NCBI GenBank assembly: GCA_030761205.1
Contig: JAULJL010000002.1
Span: 22,051,010 to 22,115,009, forward strand
Source of the DNA: Fremontodendron californicum
Taxonomy: Eukaryota > Streptophyta > Magnoliopsida > Malvales > Malvaceae
DNA: 64,000 nt
Direction of reading: 5' to 3'
In this document: one piece after another, positions 25,001 through 35,100 of the stretch
Layout of the letters: every line of letters begins with the position of its first letter
Position numbering within the stretch: the stretch's first letter is position 1
Notes under the pieces: generated by a model
What the model was told of the DNA's origin: nothing
Database searches by the model: none
The model's input: the letters and a program-made list of their open reading frames with translations, nothing else
Position numbers and translations under genes: made by a program

Positions 25001-25535
25001 CCGTACTTTGCCATCCTTCTTTGGTACTGGGACAATATTTGCCACCCATTCTAGATATTTTACCACCTCTAAGAACCCAGCATCGAATTGCTTCTTCACC
25101 TCATCTTTTATCTTTAACAGCATGTCTGGCCTCATTTTTCTCAACTTTTGCTAAATTGGCTTGCATTCTGGCCTTAAAGGAAGCTTATGAACCACAATAT
25201 CTGGATCCAACCTTGGTATGTCTTGGTAAGACCACGCAAATACGTCAACATATTCCTAGAGCAAAGCTATCAATTCACCCTTTATTGATGATGACAATGA
25301 AGTTTCGATTTCGACTTCCTTTATCTCTTCACCATCTCCCAGATTTATCATTTCCAATAATTCCTTATGAGGAAGTACTTGTTTCTCCTCTTGTTCTATT
25401 TTCCTTAATAGATCCGGAGGTAGACCATAATCCTTAGTATCTTTGTTAGCCTCAAAATCACCCATGCAAATGGGTCTTTCAAAATCAATTTTATAATTAT
25501 TGACAGGAAGGTCCTCATATTCCGCATCCGCACAC
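22077..25535 (-). pseudogene. Tat pol: RT, RNase H, archaeal RNase H and integrase (broken)
   Basis: On the - strand the region opens after a candidate splice acceptor (CCTATTTACAG, intron end 25536). Two in-frame TAG codons sit upstream of RT (25258-25256 and about 25153). RT (25144-24623) has VPKKDGKVRMCVDYRDLN and the YVDDM active site. A frameshift near 24640 leads into LGFVVSKRGIEI and RNase H (24563 onward), whose usual first Asp is replaced (LYLSVFERSMG), as is common in Tat. Next is a second, archaeal-type RNase H beginning MYFDGASNAMGHGIGAVLI, frameshifted near 23710. Integrase spans about 23100-22077: a CHKCQ zinc-binding remnant, GIDIIGPITPKA, IISDNALN and NGVVEAGNKN catalytic blocks, ending VNVDELKKYY. 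At least five lesions make it non-functional. In the intact family these domains copy and integrate the element. Confidence 0.9.
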
Positions 25536-25634
25536 CTGTAAATAGGTGGAGAAGAAACAATATAGGAAAAAATATAATGAAAAATAAATAACAAAAATGA
25601 AAGAATATGGACACATCGATATGGATAAAATGCA

Positions 25635-25639
25635 ATGTG
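25635..25639. other. Target-site duplication, left copy (ATGTG)
   Basis: ATGTG here matches 39234-39238 on the other side of the Athila insertion. Joining the flanks restores continuous Tat sequence with a single ATGTG. Confidence 0.8.
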
Positions 25640-25952
25640 TGAAAACACTTCTACCATATGCTTGCTTGTCCACCTATTCTCCACTATTTAGATCATACAA
25701 CTTCATAAATCAAGAGGTCTTTATTCAAGGTTGTAATGGGGCCAAAGGGTTATAATGTGGTTAAAGAACAAAAGGATAAAGATATCACAAAGGTTCCAAA
25801 GAGTTCATAGATTTTAGAGACATAATAAGATCATACAAATAAAACTTCTCAAAACTCTTATAAAGCACATAATAACATAGGCTAAATATTCATGTTGAGC
25901 CTTTGCATCATTCTAACCAACTTTGTAACATCTTTTTCTAGAAGTTCAAGAG

Positions 25953-25999
<47 letters not shown>

Positions 26000-27256
26000 G
26001 GGAATGTATTTGACAATGATCCCTTTCTTTTTCTCTTGAATTTTTCTTTTCTTTTCTTCCCCCACACTTATCTTTTGTTTCTAACCCAAATTTTCAAATA
26101 AAAATATCCCTTGTTTTTTTGCAATATGTCTCAAAATATAAAATTCATCTTTAGAACAAGGGTAAGGATATAAGTATATTTAGGCTAGGTGTAAGTTGTG
26201 GTTACCAATAAAACATCATATTTAATGTAGGCTCAAATTGGCTCACTAGTGGGGATGTTCTCGTAGAACATTAATAATGGATGGCTGTTTGGCTCTGGTT
26301 ATAATCCTAATGCCTCTATCATATTCATGTTGTCACATGTATCAATATAGTCTCAAACGGTTTAAAGCAAGTTCTAGAGAATCATGTAATCATAAGAGCA
26401 CTCAAGAAAGAAATTAGATTGATTTGTATAATGCATCAATCATTATAGGCTCAAAAACTCACAAGGATGATTATACAAGTCAGATTAAGTCTAAACATGC
26501 TTCTTTCTCAATCAACATATCATATTAACATTGGCTCATAAAAAGGTTGACATCAAGCTCAATTCTCATGAAAATCTTCTCACTAATAAATCTGTTTTAG
26601 ACTTATGCAATTCATATCTCATCATTGTATTGAAAGTAACTAAAAAAAACACACTAAGTCTAAACATGCTTTTTTTTTTTTTTTTTTTTTTTTTGTTTTT
26701 TTTTTTTATTTGAAGAAGAAGATTAAATCAAACTGACAAGGTATGTCTCAAGTCTCCCTTACTCAGACCTTGTTCAGAATGAATACTTCTAAATGTCTTA
26801 AAACACAACAATTTTTTTTTTTTAAAGCAAAATATGTCCCTTACCCCCTACTAAAATATGACATTGTCCCCAATGTCAAATTTTAAAGGTAGAATTTAGG
26901 AGATATTACCTGCAGAGGTTGCTAACCACTTATTATAACTGAGACACAACAAGCAAAATGTTAGATAATGTCACAAATACAAAGTGCAATCCACTCCTTG
27001 CTCGTCCATATCTCTTTTTCTTTTTCCGAGCGTTTGCGAAACAACCGTAGCAGATAAACACTCATAAGCTTGTAGCTTTTTGAGTAAATCTTCAATGGTT
27101 GTAGCAGAAATTATGGTTCTCCTTGCCTCTGAAAACATGAATCCATTATCCACAGCATTATCTAAATATGAAAGTAAATTACTAAAATAACCATTAATAT
27201 TAAGCAAACCAATGGGTTTCTTATTTGTGACCAAAGATGACCAAGAAGCAAAAACT
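25640..27256 (-). repeat. Truncated second Athila body (duplicate of 29232-30830)
   Basis: Nearly identical to 29232-30830 apart from poly(T) lengths and a few substitutions. On the - strand it follows the second LTR and the first bases of the leader, then jumps straight into the middle of LOG, omitting the primer site, gag-pol, the cysteine-rich ORF and the LOG 5' half. It ends without an LTR at the target-site duplication. Long T tracts occur at about 25957-25994 and 26671-26707. Confidence 0.88.
26971..27249 (-). pseudogene. LOG 3'-half fragment
   Basis: This encodes the last 91-92 residues of the LOG ORF at 30550-31239 (from ASWSSLVTNKKPIGLLN to the stop), with one visible change near the end (CTLYL versus CTLSL). 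The N-terminal half with the phosphate-binding GGGSTGLMG and catalytic PGGLGTLEE motifs is missing, so it cannot be an active enzyme. The open frame runs on into LTR-derived sequence through the deletion junction. Confidence 0.9.
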
Positions 27257-28759
27257 TGATGGAGACTCAATTAAGAGTTGTAAACCCAAGTGCAGGTTAT
27301 GTTCAAGTAATAAATTCTCGGGTGTCCGAGGTCGAACCACAGGGAAGCGTATTAGTAAGTATAAGTTTATAAATATATAAGAAAAAGAAAATAAACAAGA
27401 TATTAGGGAATCAATAACAAAGAAAGTAAACAAGATATTAGAGAACAAAATAAACAAAATAACATAAAAGCAATTAAACAAGATATAAAAAAAAACAATA
27501 AGAAAAGATGTTGAGGTTAGAGAATCCACTCTTGGTGTTATGCTAAGATTAATCTTGTTTTATTACACAATTGAAATCCACACATAAGGGAGGTTCCAAC
27601 CGGAAGGTTTAGCAATTCAGTCCAAATTGTCCAACGTCCATAGCATATGATATTATGTTCATTTGGTGTCCTCAAAACTCACAAAAAGAGTCCAAGCATT
27701 CCTTATGCCAAGGTATATGTCTACAACAAATCAAGGTTATGAAACCAAGCATTTACTGTGCCATTTTCATTGTCAATAATGAATCAAGATCTCTACTTTG
27801 CAAGTATGATTTTAAACCAAAAGAAAATATTATCTATACTAGTGTTTATAAATGATGATTCATTTTAGCTCATGTTTAAGAGACTAACCTTAGCATTTAC
27901 CAAGAGCTTCACCTCATCACCTCAACAATATGATTAGCAACACATACTAGATATGAATAAAATGAAAAGAAATGTAAGAAGCATAAGTAAATAAAAAAAA
28001 AGAAAACTAGAGAAAGGAAAGAAGAAGAAAACTTAGAGAATTTTACTACAAAGGCTAATATCCTACCAATGTATAATGTATCCCAATACTCATCCAAGGC
28101 CCTCTATTTATACACATTTTGGAGGGCTAAATGACAAGAGACAAGCTTTACAAATTTCAAAGGTAGGTATAATAGGTGGGTGCATTTTTCTAACAATTTT
28201 CGTCATATTGTATGACAATTCTGATCAGCCAGCTTGATGGTCGATTTTGTCAATGTTGGAGGCTCGATCTGATAAAATGGTCTTCTAGAAAAATATACCC
28301 CTATCAGTTACGGATCCATAGCCGTTGGAATCAGATCATTTGCGCACGTGGATCGGAAGATATGGTCAAAATACCAAAACGGTGCAGAACAGACGTCATT
28401 GCACATCAGCCAACTTGATGGTCGATTTCGCTAGGGAAAACGACTCCGTTTCAAGAAGTGTAAAACATGAAAAAGATAGATATGCCTCTTAGCTTTGCAG
28501 GGATACAAAGTTCAGCCTTATTGCTTCAGTGAAACTCAAGATATAGCTGATATGGCAAAAGGTGTCGGAACTGGAACTGAACTGGATTTGCCCTTAATAC
28601 TAGTAATCTGAAATCACTCAAAGAAACTTGTGAAAAACACCAAATTACATAAAAATATAAAAGATCATAAACACAATTAGACTAAAAAATAATAACTCGT
28701 ATTTGACACAAAACAATAATAAAACATAACTAAAAACTATATAATTATACGAGTTATCA
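27257..28759 (-). repeat. Athila LTR, left copy (3' LTR of the complete unit)
   Basis: 1503 bp. On the - strand it starts TGATAACTCG and ends CCATCA. The same length as the right LTR, with three substitutions noticed (for example C at 28556 versus A at 39030). Preceded on the - strand by a polypurine tract. Confidence 0.95.
28104..28112 (-). promoter_or_regulatory. TATA box in the left Athila LTR
   Basis: TATAAATAG on the - strand, the same position in the LTR as 38578-38586 in the right copy. As the 3' LTR promoter it would drive outward transcription into the truncated body and the Tat pol remnant. Confidence 0.6.
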
Positions 28760-28800
28760 CACCCCCATACTTAGATTGTTGCTAGTCCCTAGCAACGACT
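28760..28800 (-). promoter_or_regulatory. Athila polypurine tract and adjacent hairpin
   Basis: On the - strand TATGGGGGTG directly abuts the LTR start TGATAACTC, the plus-strand primer site. Just upstream is a perfect 8-bp stem, 3-nt loop palindrome (GTTGCTAG, TCC, CTAGCAAC) at 28778-28796. A similar hairpin next to the polypurine tract recurs in plant Athila elements. Confidence 0.75.
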
Positions 28801-30549
28801 CAATAAAAATAAAATAAGAAAATCTAATCTAATCCATTTTCGTAGGAAATCACGGTGGCACTTAGCATGTGACACAAGCCTTTAAACCCCTAGGTGTCCC
28901 TAGTGGACGAGTTTAGTCTCGTGAGGGTTTACTAGGACGATACCCACAAACATTGAAGACATAAGAAAAACTAAAAATAATAATTATAACTAATCCTTCC
29001 AATATAAATTAGAGATAATCATTGGACAAGTCTTAAAAACTAATCAATAGCTTAAAGAATTTCACAAAAATTTTGCTTGAATGTAAATAAATGAGTTAAG
29101 CCAATATTAACATAACATATTTCAATCAAAATAGTGTATATTCAAACTTAATCTCAACTTCTCACATGGGATACTCTCTTGATTTTCACTCTTTAAAGTA
29201 GTGGTAAAGTGTTTACACTCAATCAATCTCATGAAAACACTTCTACCATATGCTTGCTTGTCCACCTATTCTCCACTATTTAGATCATACAACTTCATAA
29301 ATCAAGAGGTCTTTATTCAAGGTTGTAATGGGGCCAAAGGGTTATAATGTGGTTAAAGAACAAAAGGATAAAGATATCACAAAGGTTCCAAAGAGTTCAT
29401 AGATTTTAGAGACATAATAAGATCATACAAATAAAACTTCTCAAAACTCTTATAAAGCACATAATAACATAGGCTAAATATTCATGTTGAGCCTTTGCAT
29501 CATTCTAACCAACTTTGTAACATCTTTTTCTAGAAGTTCAAGAGAAGATTTTTTTTTTTTTTTTTTTTTTAATATGGGAATGTATTTGACAATGATCCCT
29601 TTCTTTTTCTCTTGAATTTTTCTTTTCTTTTCTTCCCCCACACTTATCTTTTGTTTCTAACCTAAATTTTCAAATAAAAATATCCCTTGTTTTTTTGCAA
29701 TATGTCTCAAAATATAAAATTCATCTTTAGAACAAGGGTAAGGATATAAGTATATTTAGGCTAGGTGTAAGTTGTGGTTACCAATAAAACATCATATTTA
29801 ATGTAGGCTCAAATTGGCTCACTAGTGGGGATGTTCTCGTAGAACATTAATAATGGATGGCTGTTTGGCTCTGGTTATAATCCTAATGCCTCTATCATAT
29901 TCATGTTGTCACATGTATCAATATAGTCTCAAACGGTTTAAAGCAAGTTCTAGAGAATCATGTAATCATAAGAGCACTCAAGAAAGAAATTAGATTGATT
30001 TGTATAATGCATCAATCATTATAGGCTCAAAAACTCACAAGGATGATTATACAAGTCAGATTAAGTCTAAACATGCTTCTTTCTCAATCAACATATCATA
30101 TTAACATTGGCTCATAAAAAGGTTGACATCAAGCTCAATTCTCATGAAAATCTTCTCACTAATAAATCTGTTTTAGACTTATGCAATTCATATCTCATCA
30201 TTGTATTGAAAGTAACTAAAAAAAACACACTAAGTCTAAACATGCTTTTTTTTTTTTTGTTTTTTTTGTTTTTTTTTTTTTTTGAAGAAGAAGATTAAAT
30301 CAAACTGACAAGGTATGTCTCAAGTCTCCCTTACTCAGACCTTGTTCAGAATGAATACTTCTAAATGTCTTAAAACACAACAATTTTTTTTTTTTTTTTT
30401 TTAAAGCAAAATATGTCCCTTACCCCCTACTAAAATATGACATTGTTCCCAATGTCAAATTTTAAAGGTAGAATTTAGGAGATATTACCTGCAGAGGTTG
30501 CTAACCACTTATTATAACTGAGACACAACAAGCAAAATGTTAGATAATG
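28801..30549 (-). other. Athila 3' non-coding region
   Basis: Downstream of LOG on the - strand. It has a GACATTG/CAATGTC hairpin at 30439-30456 followed by a G-rich TAGTAGGGGGTAAGGG stretch, and three long poly(T) tracts on + (about 29550-29570, 30247-30283, 30383-30402; poly(A) on the sense strand). No ORF of substance is present. Confidence 0.65.
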
Positions 30550-31239
30550 TCACAAAGACAAAGTGCAATCCACTCCTTGCTCGTCCATATCTCTTTTTCT
30601 TTTTCCGAGCGTTTGCGAAACAACCGTAGCAGATAAACACTCATAAGCTTGTAGCTTTTTGAGTAAATCTTCAATGGTTGTAGCAGAAATTATGGTTCTC
30701 CTTGCCTCTGAAAACATGAATCCATTATCCACAGCATTATCTAAATATGAAAGTAAATTACTAAAATAACCATTAATATTAAGCAAACCAATGGGTTTCT
30801 TATTTGTGACCAAAGATGACCAAGAAGCCACGCAAGCTATTTCTTCCAATGTACCCAGACCTCCTGGTAAGGCAATGAATGCATCGGCAGAATGGTACAT
30901 GATTGTTATCCGTTCAGGGATACTCCAGACTTGTATTTCCTTACCCACGGTAGGTCCACAAAAATCTGTGAATAGTTTTGGCACGATTCCTAGAACTGGA
31001 CTTCCTCCGACGTGTGCTGCTGTAGCGACTGCTCCCATTAAACCCGTACTACCGCCTCCATAAATCAACTGGATCTTTTGTTGGGCAAGTATTACTCCAA
31101 CTCTTATGGCTTCATCAGCGAATATGTTATTTTTCCCTGGATAAGCACCTCCAAAGACACAAATTTTTTTAATGCGCTGGGACGAAGTGCTTTCCATTTT
31201 TTTTTTCTTTTTCGAGTGCCTGAAAGAGAATGAGTACAT
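30550..31239 (-). CDS. LOG-like: LOG-type cytokinin riboside 5'-monophosphate phosphoribohydrolase carried by the Athila element
   Basis: An uninterrupted ORF of 229 residues. Met15 (ATG at 31197) is an equally good start and fits a TATA-like site at 31245-31253. Known LOG enzymes release free-base cytokinins from their riboside monophosphates in cytosol and nucleus. The Rossmann-type fold motifs are present: KKICVFGGAYPG near the start, GGGSTGLMG at 61-69, Arg110 in IPERITIM and PGGLGTLEE at 125-133. The Arg and Glu correspond to the family's catalytic pair. The C-terminus has a KRKR cluster (213-216), a possible nuclear signal. Plant LOG genes normally contain several introns and this copy has none, so it was probably captured through an RNA intermediate. 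It lies in sense with gag-pol, between the cysteine-rich ORF and the 3' LTR. That it makes active cytokinin is inference. Confidence 0.88.
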   Translation of the reverse strand: MYSFSFRHSKKKKKMESTSSQRIKKICVFGGAYPGKNNIFADEAIRVGVILAQQKIQLIYGGGSTGLMGAVATAAHVGGSPVLGIVPKLFTDFCGPTVGKEIQVWSIPERITIMYHSADAFIALPGGLGTLEEIACVASWSSLVTNKKPIGLLNINGYFSNLLSYLDNAVDNGFMFSEARRTIISATTIEDLLKKLQAYECLSATVVSQTLGKRKRDMDEQGVDCTLSL

Positions 31240-31244
31240 GGTGT

Positions 31245-31253
31245 AATATATAG
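31245..31253 (-). promoter_or_regulatory. Possible TATA box for the LOG ORF
   Basis: CTATATATT on the - strand lies 48 bp upstream of Met15 of the LOG ORF. This could give LOG its own promoter, separate from the LTR. Motif evidence only. Confidence 0.35.
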
Positions 31254-31278
31254 AGGACTGAGTAATGAATCAGACAAG

Positions 31279-31429
31279 AGTAATAATGTCGCCGAAAGTG
31301 TATTTGACCTGTCAGAAGAAAATGTTAACCTAACAAAAGATTTTTGCATGATTTCAGGAAGAAAATCAAAAAGAGAAGAAAAATCAACCGTAAAAGTCAA
31401 AAGTAATAATGTCGCCGAAAGTGTATTTG
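31279..31429. repeat. 28-bp direct repeat pair between the two cargo ORFs
   Basis: Identical 28-bp copies at 31279-31306 and 31402-31429 (containing AATGTCGCCGAAAGTGTATT), 123 bp apart. They lie in the 234-bp gap between the cysteine-rich ORF and LOG. They may be a capture or slippage scar, or duplicated leader or promoter elements. A TTCTTCTGACAG acceptor-like sequence on the sense strand lies just upstream of the repeat copy nearer LOG. Confidence 0.85.
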
Positions 31430-31473
31430 GCATCTTCCTCTGGTTTTACGTCCAGAAACGGCTTAAACGCCTT

Positions 31474-32010
31474 CTATGAGTCGAGGATATGCTTCCCATC
31501 CAGTTTTCTTACAAGCTGGCAAACAGGGTCTTTTATCATCAGATTCCCAAGATGTTGCCATTCCCTTTGGAATTGCGGCCATAAATCAAGAATTTCTCTT
31601 TGTACATCTCCACTAGGATGCGTCTCAAGAGAAAGTTGGATATTACCCAAATTCTCCTTACTCAGTCCATCCTTAATGAATTCAATTTTATCATCTCGAT
31701 TAGAGGACGGAATCCCAATAGAACGACATTTACCGTTACACGTCCATCGTGCACACTTGTGGCAATTTGAACTCATGCGCTTTGCTCGTCGCTTCTTTGC
31801 ATAAGTGCTTCTACCTGTACCTGGTAAATGCAAAACAGGAAGATATTCATCTTCACGTACCTTGGCTTCAATTATCCAACGTATGTCTTCAGGAATCCCT
31901 TTGTTCATAAGCATTCTTAATCTTTCTAATCGAACTTGGTAAAGCTTCAGTAAAATATTCCGAGGAAAAGGAGGAAATCGTTTCTGCAATCTTTTGAGAA
32001 TATCATCCAT
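31474..32010 (-). CDS. Cysteine-rich nucleic-acid-binding-like protein (resembles betaflexivirus NABP)
   Basis: 178 residues, uninterrupted, starting 147 bp downstream of gag-pol on the same strand. The centre has GTGRSTYAKKRRAKR (65-79) followed by a compact Cys4 cluster, Cys83-x2-Cys86-x4-Cys91-x3-Cys95, then a conserved-looking FIKDG at 111-115. A basic block abutting a Cys4 finger and then an F(I/V)xxG segment is the layout of the 3'-proximal cysteine-rich proteins of carla-, viti- and allexiviruses, some of which bind RNA or suppress silencing. The flanking segments (1-60 and 120-178, the latter with Trp144 and Trp151) are not recognised and make it longer than those proteins. Acquisition from a virus, or the reverse, is inference. 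It could be an element-specific zinc-finger protein. It occupies the usual env-like position of Athila. Confidence 0.6.
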   Translation of the reverse strand: MDDILKRLQKRFPPFPRNILLKLYQVRLERLRMLMNKGIPEDIRWIIEAKVREDEYLPVLHLPGTGRSTYAKKRRAKRMSSNCHKCARWTCNGKCRSIGIPSSNRDDKIEFIKDGLSKENLGNIQLSLETHPSGDVQREILDLWPQFQREWQHLGNLMIKDPVCQLVRKLDGKHILDS

Positions 32011-32157
32011 CCTGAAAAAAAATGAAATAAAATAAAATGAAAGAGAAATTTATATATAATATCAGTTTTGTGGGTAGCTGATGGAACCGACTTAAATAAT
32101 CACGGAGTACCGTTATCCGCCATTTAACCGGGGTTAAAAAAAAAATTATATTTACAT

Positions 32158-35100
32158 CTAGTTATTTTCAAAACAAGGATCAGAAAGAAAAACAACCTCT
32201 TCTTGAGTAACATGATTTTCCAAAAAGAGTTTGAGTCTTTGTCCATTTACCTTGAATACGTTACCATTTTGAGGATTCTCAATGTCAACTGCTCCATAAT
32301 GATACACATGCTTAACCACAAATGGGCCAGTCCATCTTGATCTCAACTTACCAGGAAATATGTGAAGTCTAGAATTATAAAGTAGAACTTTTTGCCCAAC
32401 ATTAAATGTTTTTCTTGAAATTAACTTGTCATGAAAGGCTTTAGTTCTTTCTTTATGAATTTTAGAATTCTCATATGCATCATTTCTGAGTTCCTCAAGT
32501 TCATTTATTTGTAATTTTCGTAAATTAGAAGCGTCATCAAGGTTTGAGTTGAACATTTTAATGGCCCAATATGCTTTATGCTCAAGTTCCACAGGTAAAT
32601 GACAAGGTTTTCCATAAACTAGCCTATAAGGAGACATGCCCAATGCTGTTTTAAAAGCTGTTCGATAGGCCCATAATGCATCGTTAAGTCTAAGAGACCA
32701 ATCTTTGCGATTTGGATTAACTGTCTTTTCCAAAATTTGTTTAATCTCCCTATTTGCTAATTCTACCTGTCCATTTGTCTGCGGGTGATAAGGGGTTGCA
32801 ACTTTGTGTGTAATGGCATATTTCTTCATTAATGTTTCAAAAACCTTGTTGCAAAAATGTGTTCCCCCATCGCTTATGATAGATCGAGGAATTCCAAATC
32901 GACTCAAAATATTTTCTTTTAAAAATTTAATCACTGTTTTGTGATCATTATTTCGACATGGAATTGCCTCTATCCACTTTGAAACATAATCTATTGCAAC
33001 TAAAATGTATAAGAAACCAAAAGATGGTGGAAATGGTCCCATGAAATCAATACCCCAACAGTCAAAAATTTCAATTACAAGAATTGGGTTCAAAGGCATC
33101 ATGTTTCTTTTCGAAATGGAACCTAATTTTTGACAACTTTCACATGACTTGCAAAAATTATGTGCATCTTTGAACAAAGTTGGCCAGTAAAATCCACACT
33201 GTAAAATTTTTGCAGCAGTTTTCTTTGATGAAAAATGACCACCACATGCCTCGGAATGACAAAACTTAATTACACTACTTACCTCATTGTCGGGAATGCA
33301 TCTTCGAAAAATCTGATCAGGACAATATTTGAACAAGTAAGGGTCATCCCAATAGAACTTCTTTACCTCATTCAGAAACTTCCTTTTATCTTGGGTGCTC
33401 CATTGAGAAGGAATTTTTCCTGTAGCAAGAAAATTAGCAATGTCAGCAAACCAAGGTGTCGTGGAGACAATTAGAAGTTGTTCATCAGGAAAAGTATCAT
33501 TTATTGGTGAGGTTCCAAAAGATTCATCACAAACAAGTCTTGATAAATGATCAGCCACCACATTTTCTACTCTTTTTTTATCTCGAATGGTGATGTCAAA
33601 TTCTTGCAGCAAAAGGATCCACCTCAGCAACCTAGGTTTTGCATCCTTCTTAGAGAGAAGATATTTTAAAGCTGCATGATCACTAAAGACAACAATTGAT
33701 GATCCAACAAGGTAAGATCTGAATTTATCCAATGCAAAAACAACTGCAAGTAATTCCTTTTCTGTAGTGGAATAATTCATTTGGGCTCTATTTAAAGTTT
33801 TACTTGCATAGTAAATTACATGTGGTTTATTATCTTTCCTTTGTCCTAACACAGCACCAACAGCATAGTCACTAGCATCACACATTATTTCAAATGGTAA
33901 AGACCAATCAGGAGATCTCATAATAGGAGCAGTAGTGAGCATATTTTTGAGTTTTTCAAAAGCATCTTCACAATCTTTAGTCCATTCAAATGCAGTGTCT
34001 TTCATTAAAAGATTACATAGAGGTTTAGATATCGTGCTAAAATCTTTTATGAATCTTCTATAAAAACCTGCATGTCCCAAGAATGACCTAATGTCCTTTA
34101 CTGTCTTTGGTGTGGGTAGATTAGCAATCAATTCAAGTTTTGACTTGTCTACCTCAATCCCTTTTGCAGAGACAATGTGACCTAGTACAATACCTTTAGT
34201 GACCATGAAATGACATTTTTCCCAATTAAGAACAAGATTTTTTTCTTCACACCTAATCAATACATTTTTCAAATTGGCTAAGCAATCATCAAATGAATCA
34301 CCAGAAACAGAAAAATCATCCATGAAAATCTCAAGATTACGTTCAATCATGTCACTAAAAATGCTAAGCATGCATCTTTGAAATGTGGCAGGGGCGTTAC
34401 ATAATCCAAATGGCATTCTACGATATGCAAAAGTACCAAAAGGACATGTAAAAGTGGTTTTCTCTTGGTCCTCAAGTGCAATGGCAATTTGATTATACCC
34501 AGAATATCCATCTAGAAAACAATAAAACTCATGCCCTGCAACTCTTTCTAAGATTTGATCCATGAAAGGCAAAGGGAAATGATCTTTCCTCGTCACTGAG
34601 TTAAGTTTCCTATAGTCAATGCACATGCGCCAACCAGTAACAGTCCTAGCTGGAATTAATTCATTGTTTTCATTTTTAACTACAGTAACTCCAGATTTCT
34701 TAGGTACGACTTGAGTAGGACTTACCCATTTGCTATCAGAGATAGGATAAATGATTCCATTATCTAGAAGTTTAATGACTTCATTTCTCACTACTTCTTT
34801 CATATTAGGATTAAGCCTTCGTTGCATTTGTCTAGAGGGTTTAGCATTTTCCTCTAAATAAATATTATGTGTGCAGATTAATGGGCTTATTCCCTTTATG
34901 TCAGCTAAGGTCCATCCTAATGCATTTTTGTGCATCTTCAAAAGTTGTAACAACTTACCTTCTTGTAGTTCATCAAGATGTGAAGAAATTATGACTGGAA
35001 AAGTTTCACTCTCACCCAAAAAGGAATATTTTAGCTCGGATGGCAATGGTTTTAACTCCAGCTTGGGTGGTTCAATAGTTGATGGTACAGTGACATTTGT

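Noticed and set aside
29232..30402. Poly(T) tracts as evidence of a captured LOG mRNA tail
   Set aside because: The tracts are poly(A) on the sense strand, but the sequence between LOG and them contains Athila 3'-region features (hairpin and G-rich tract), so they cannot be claimed as the original mRNA tail.
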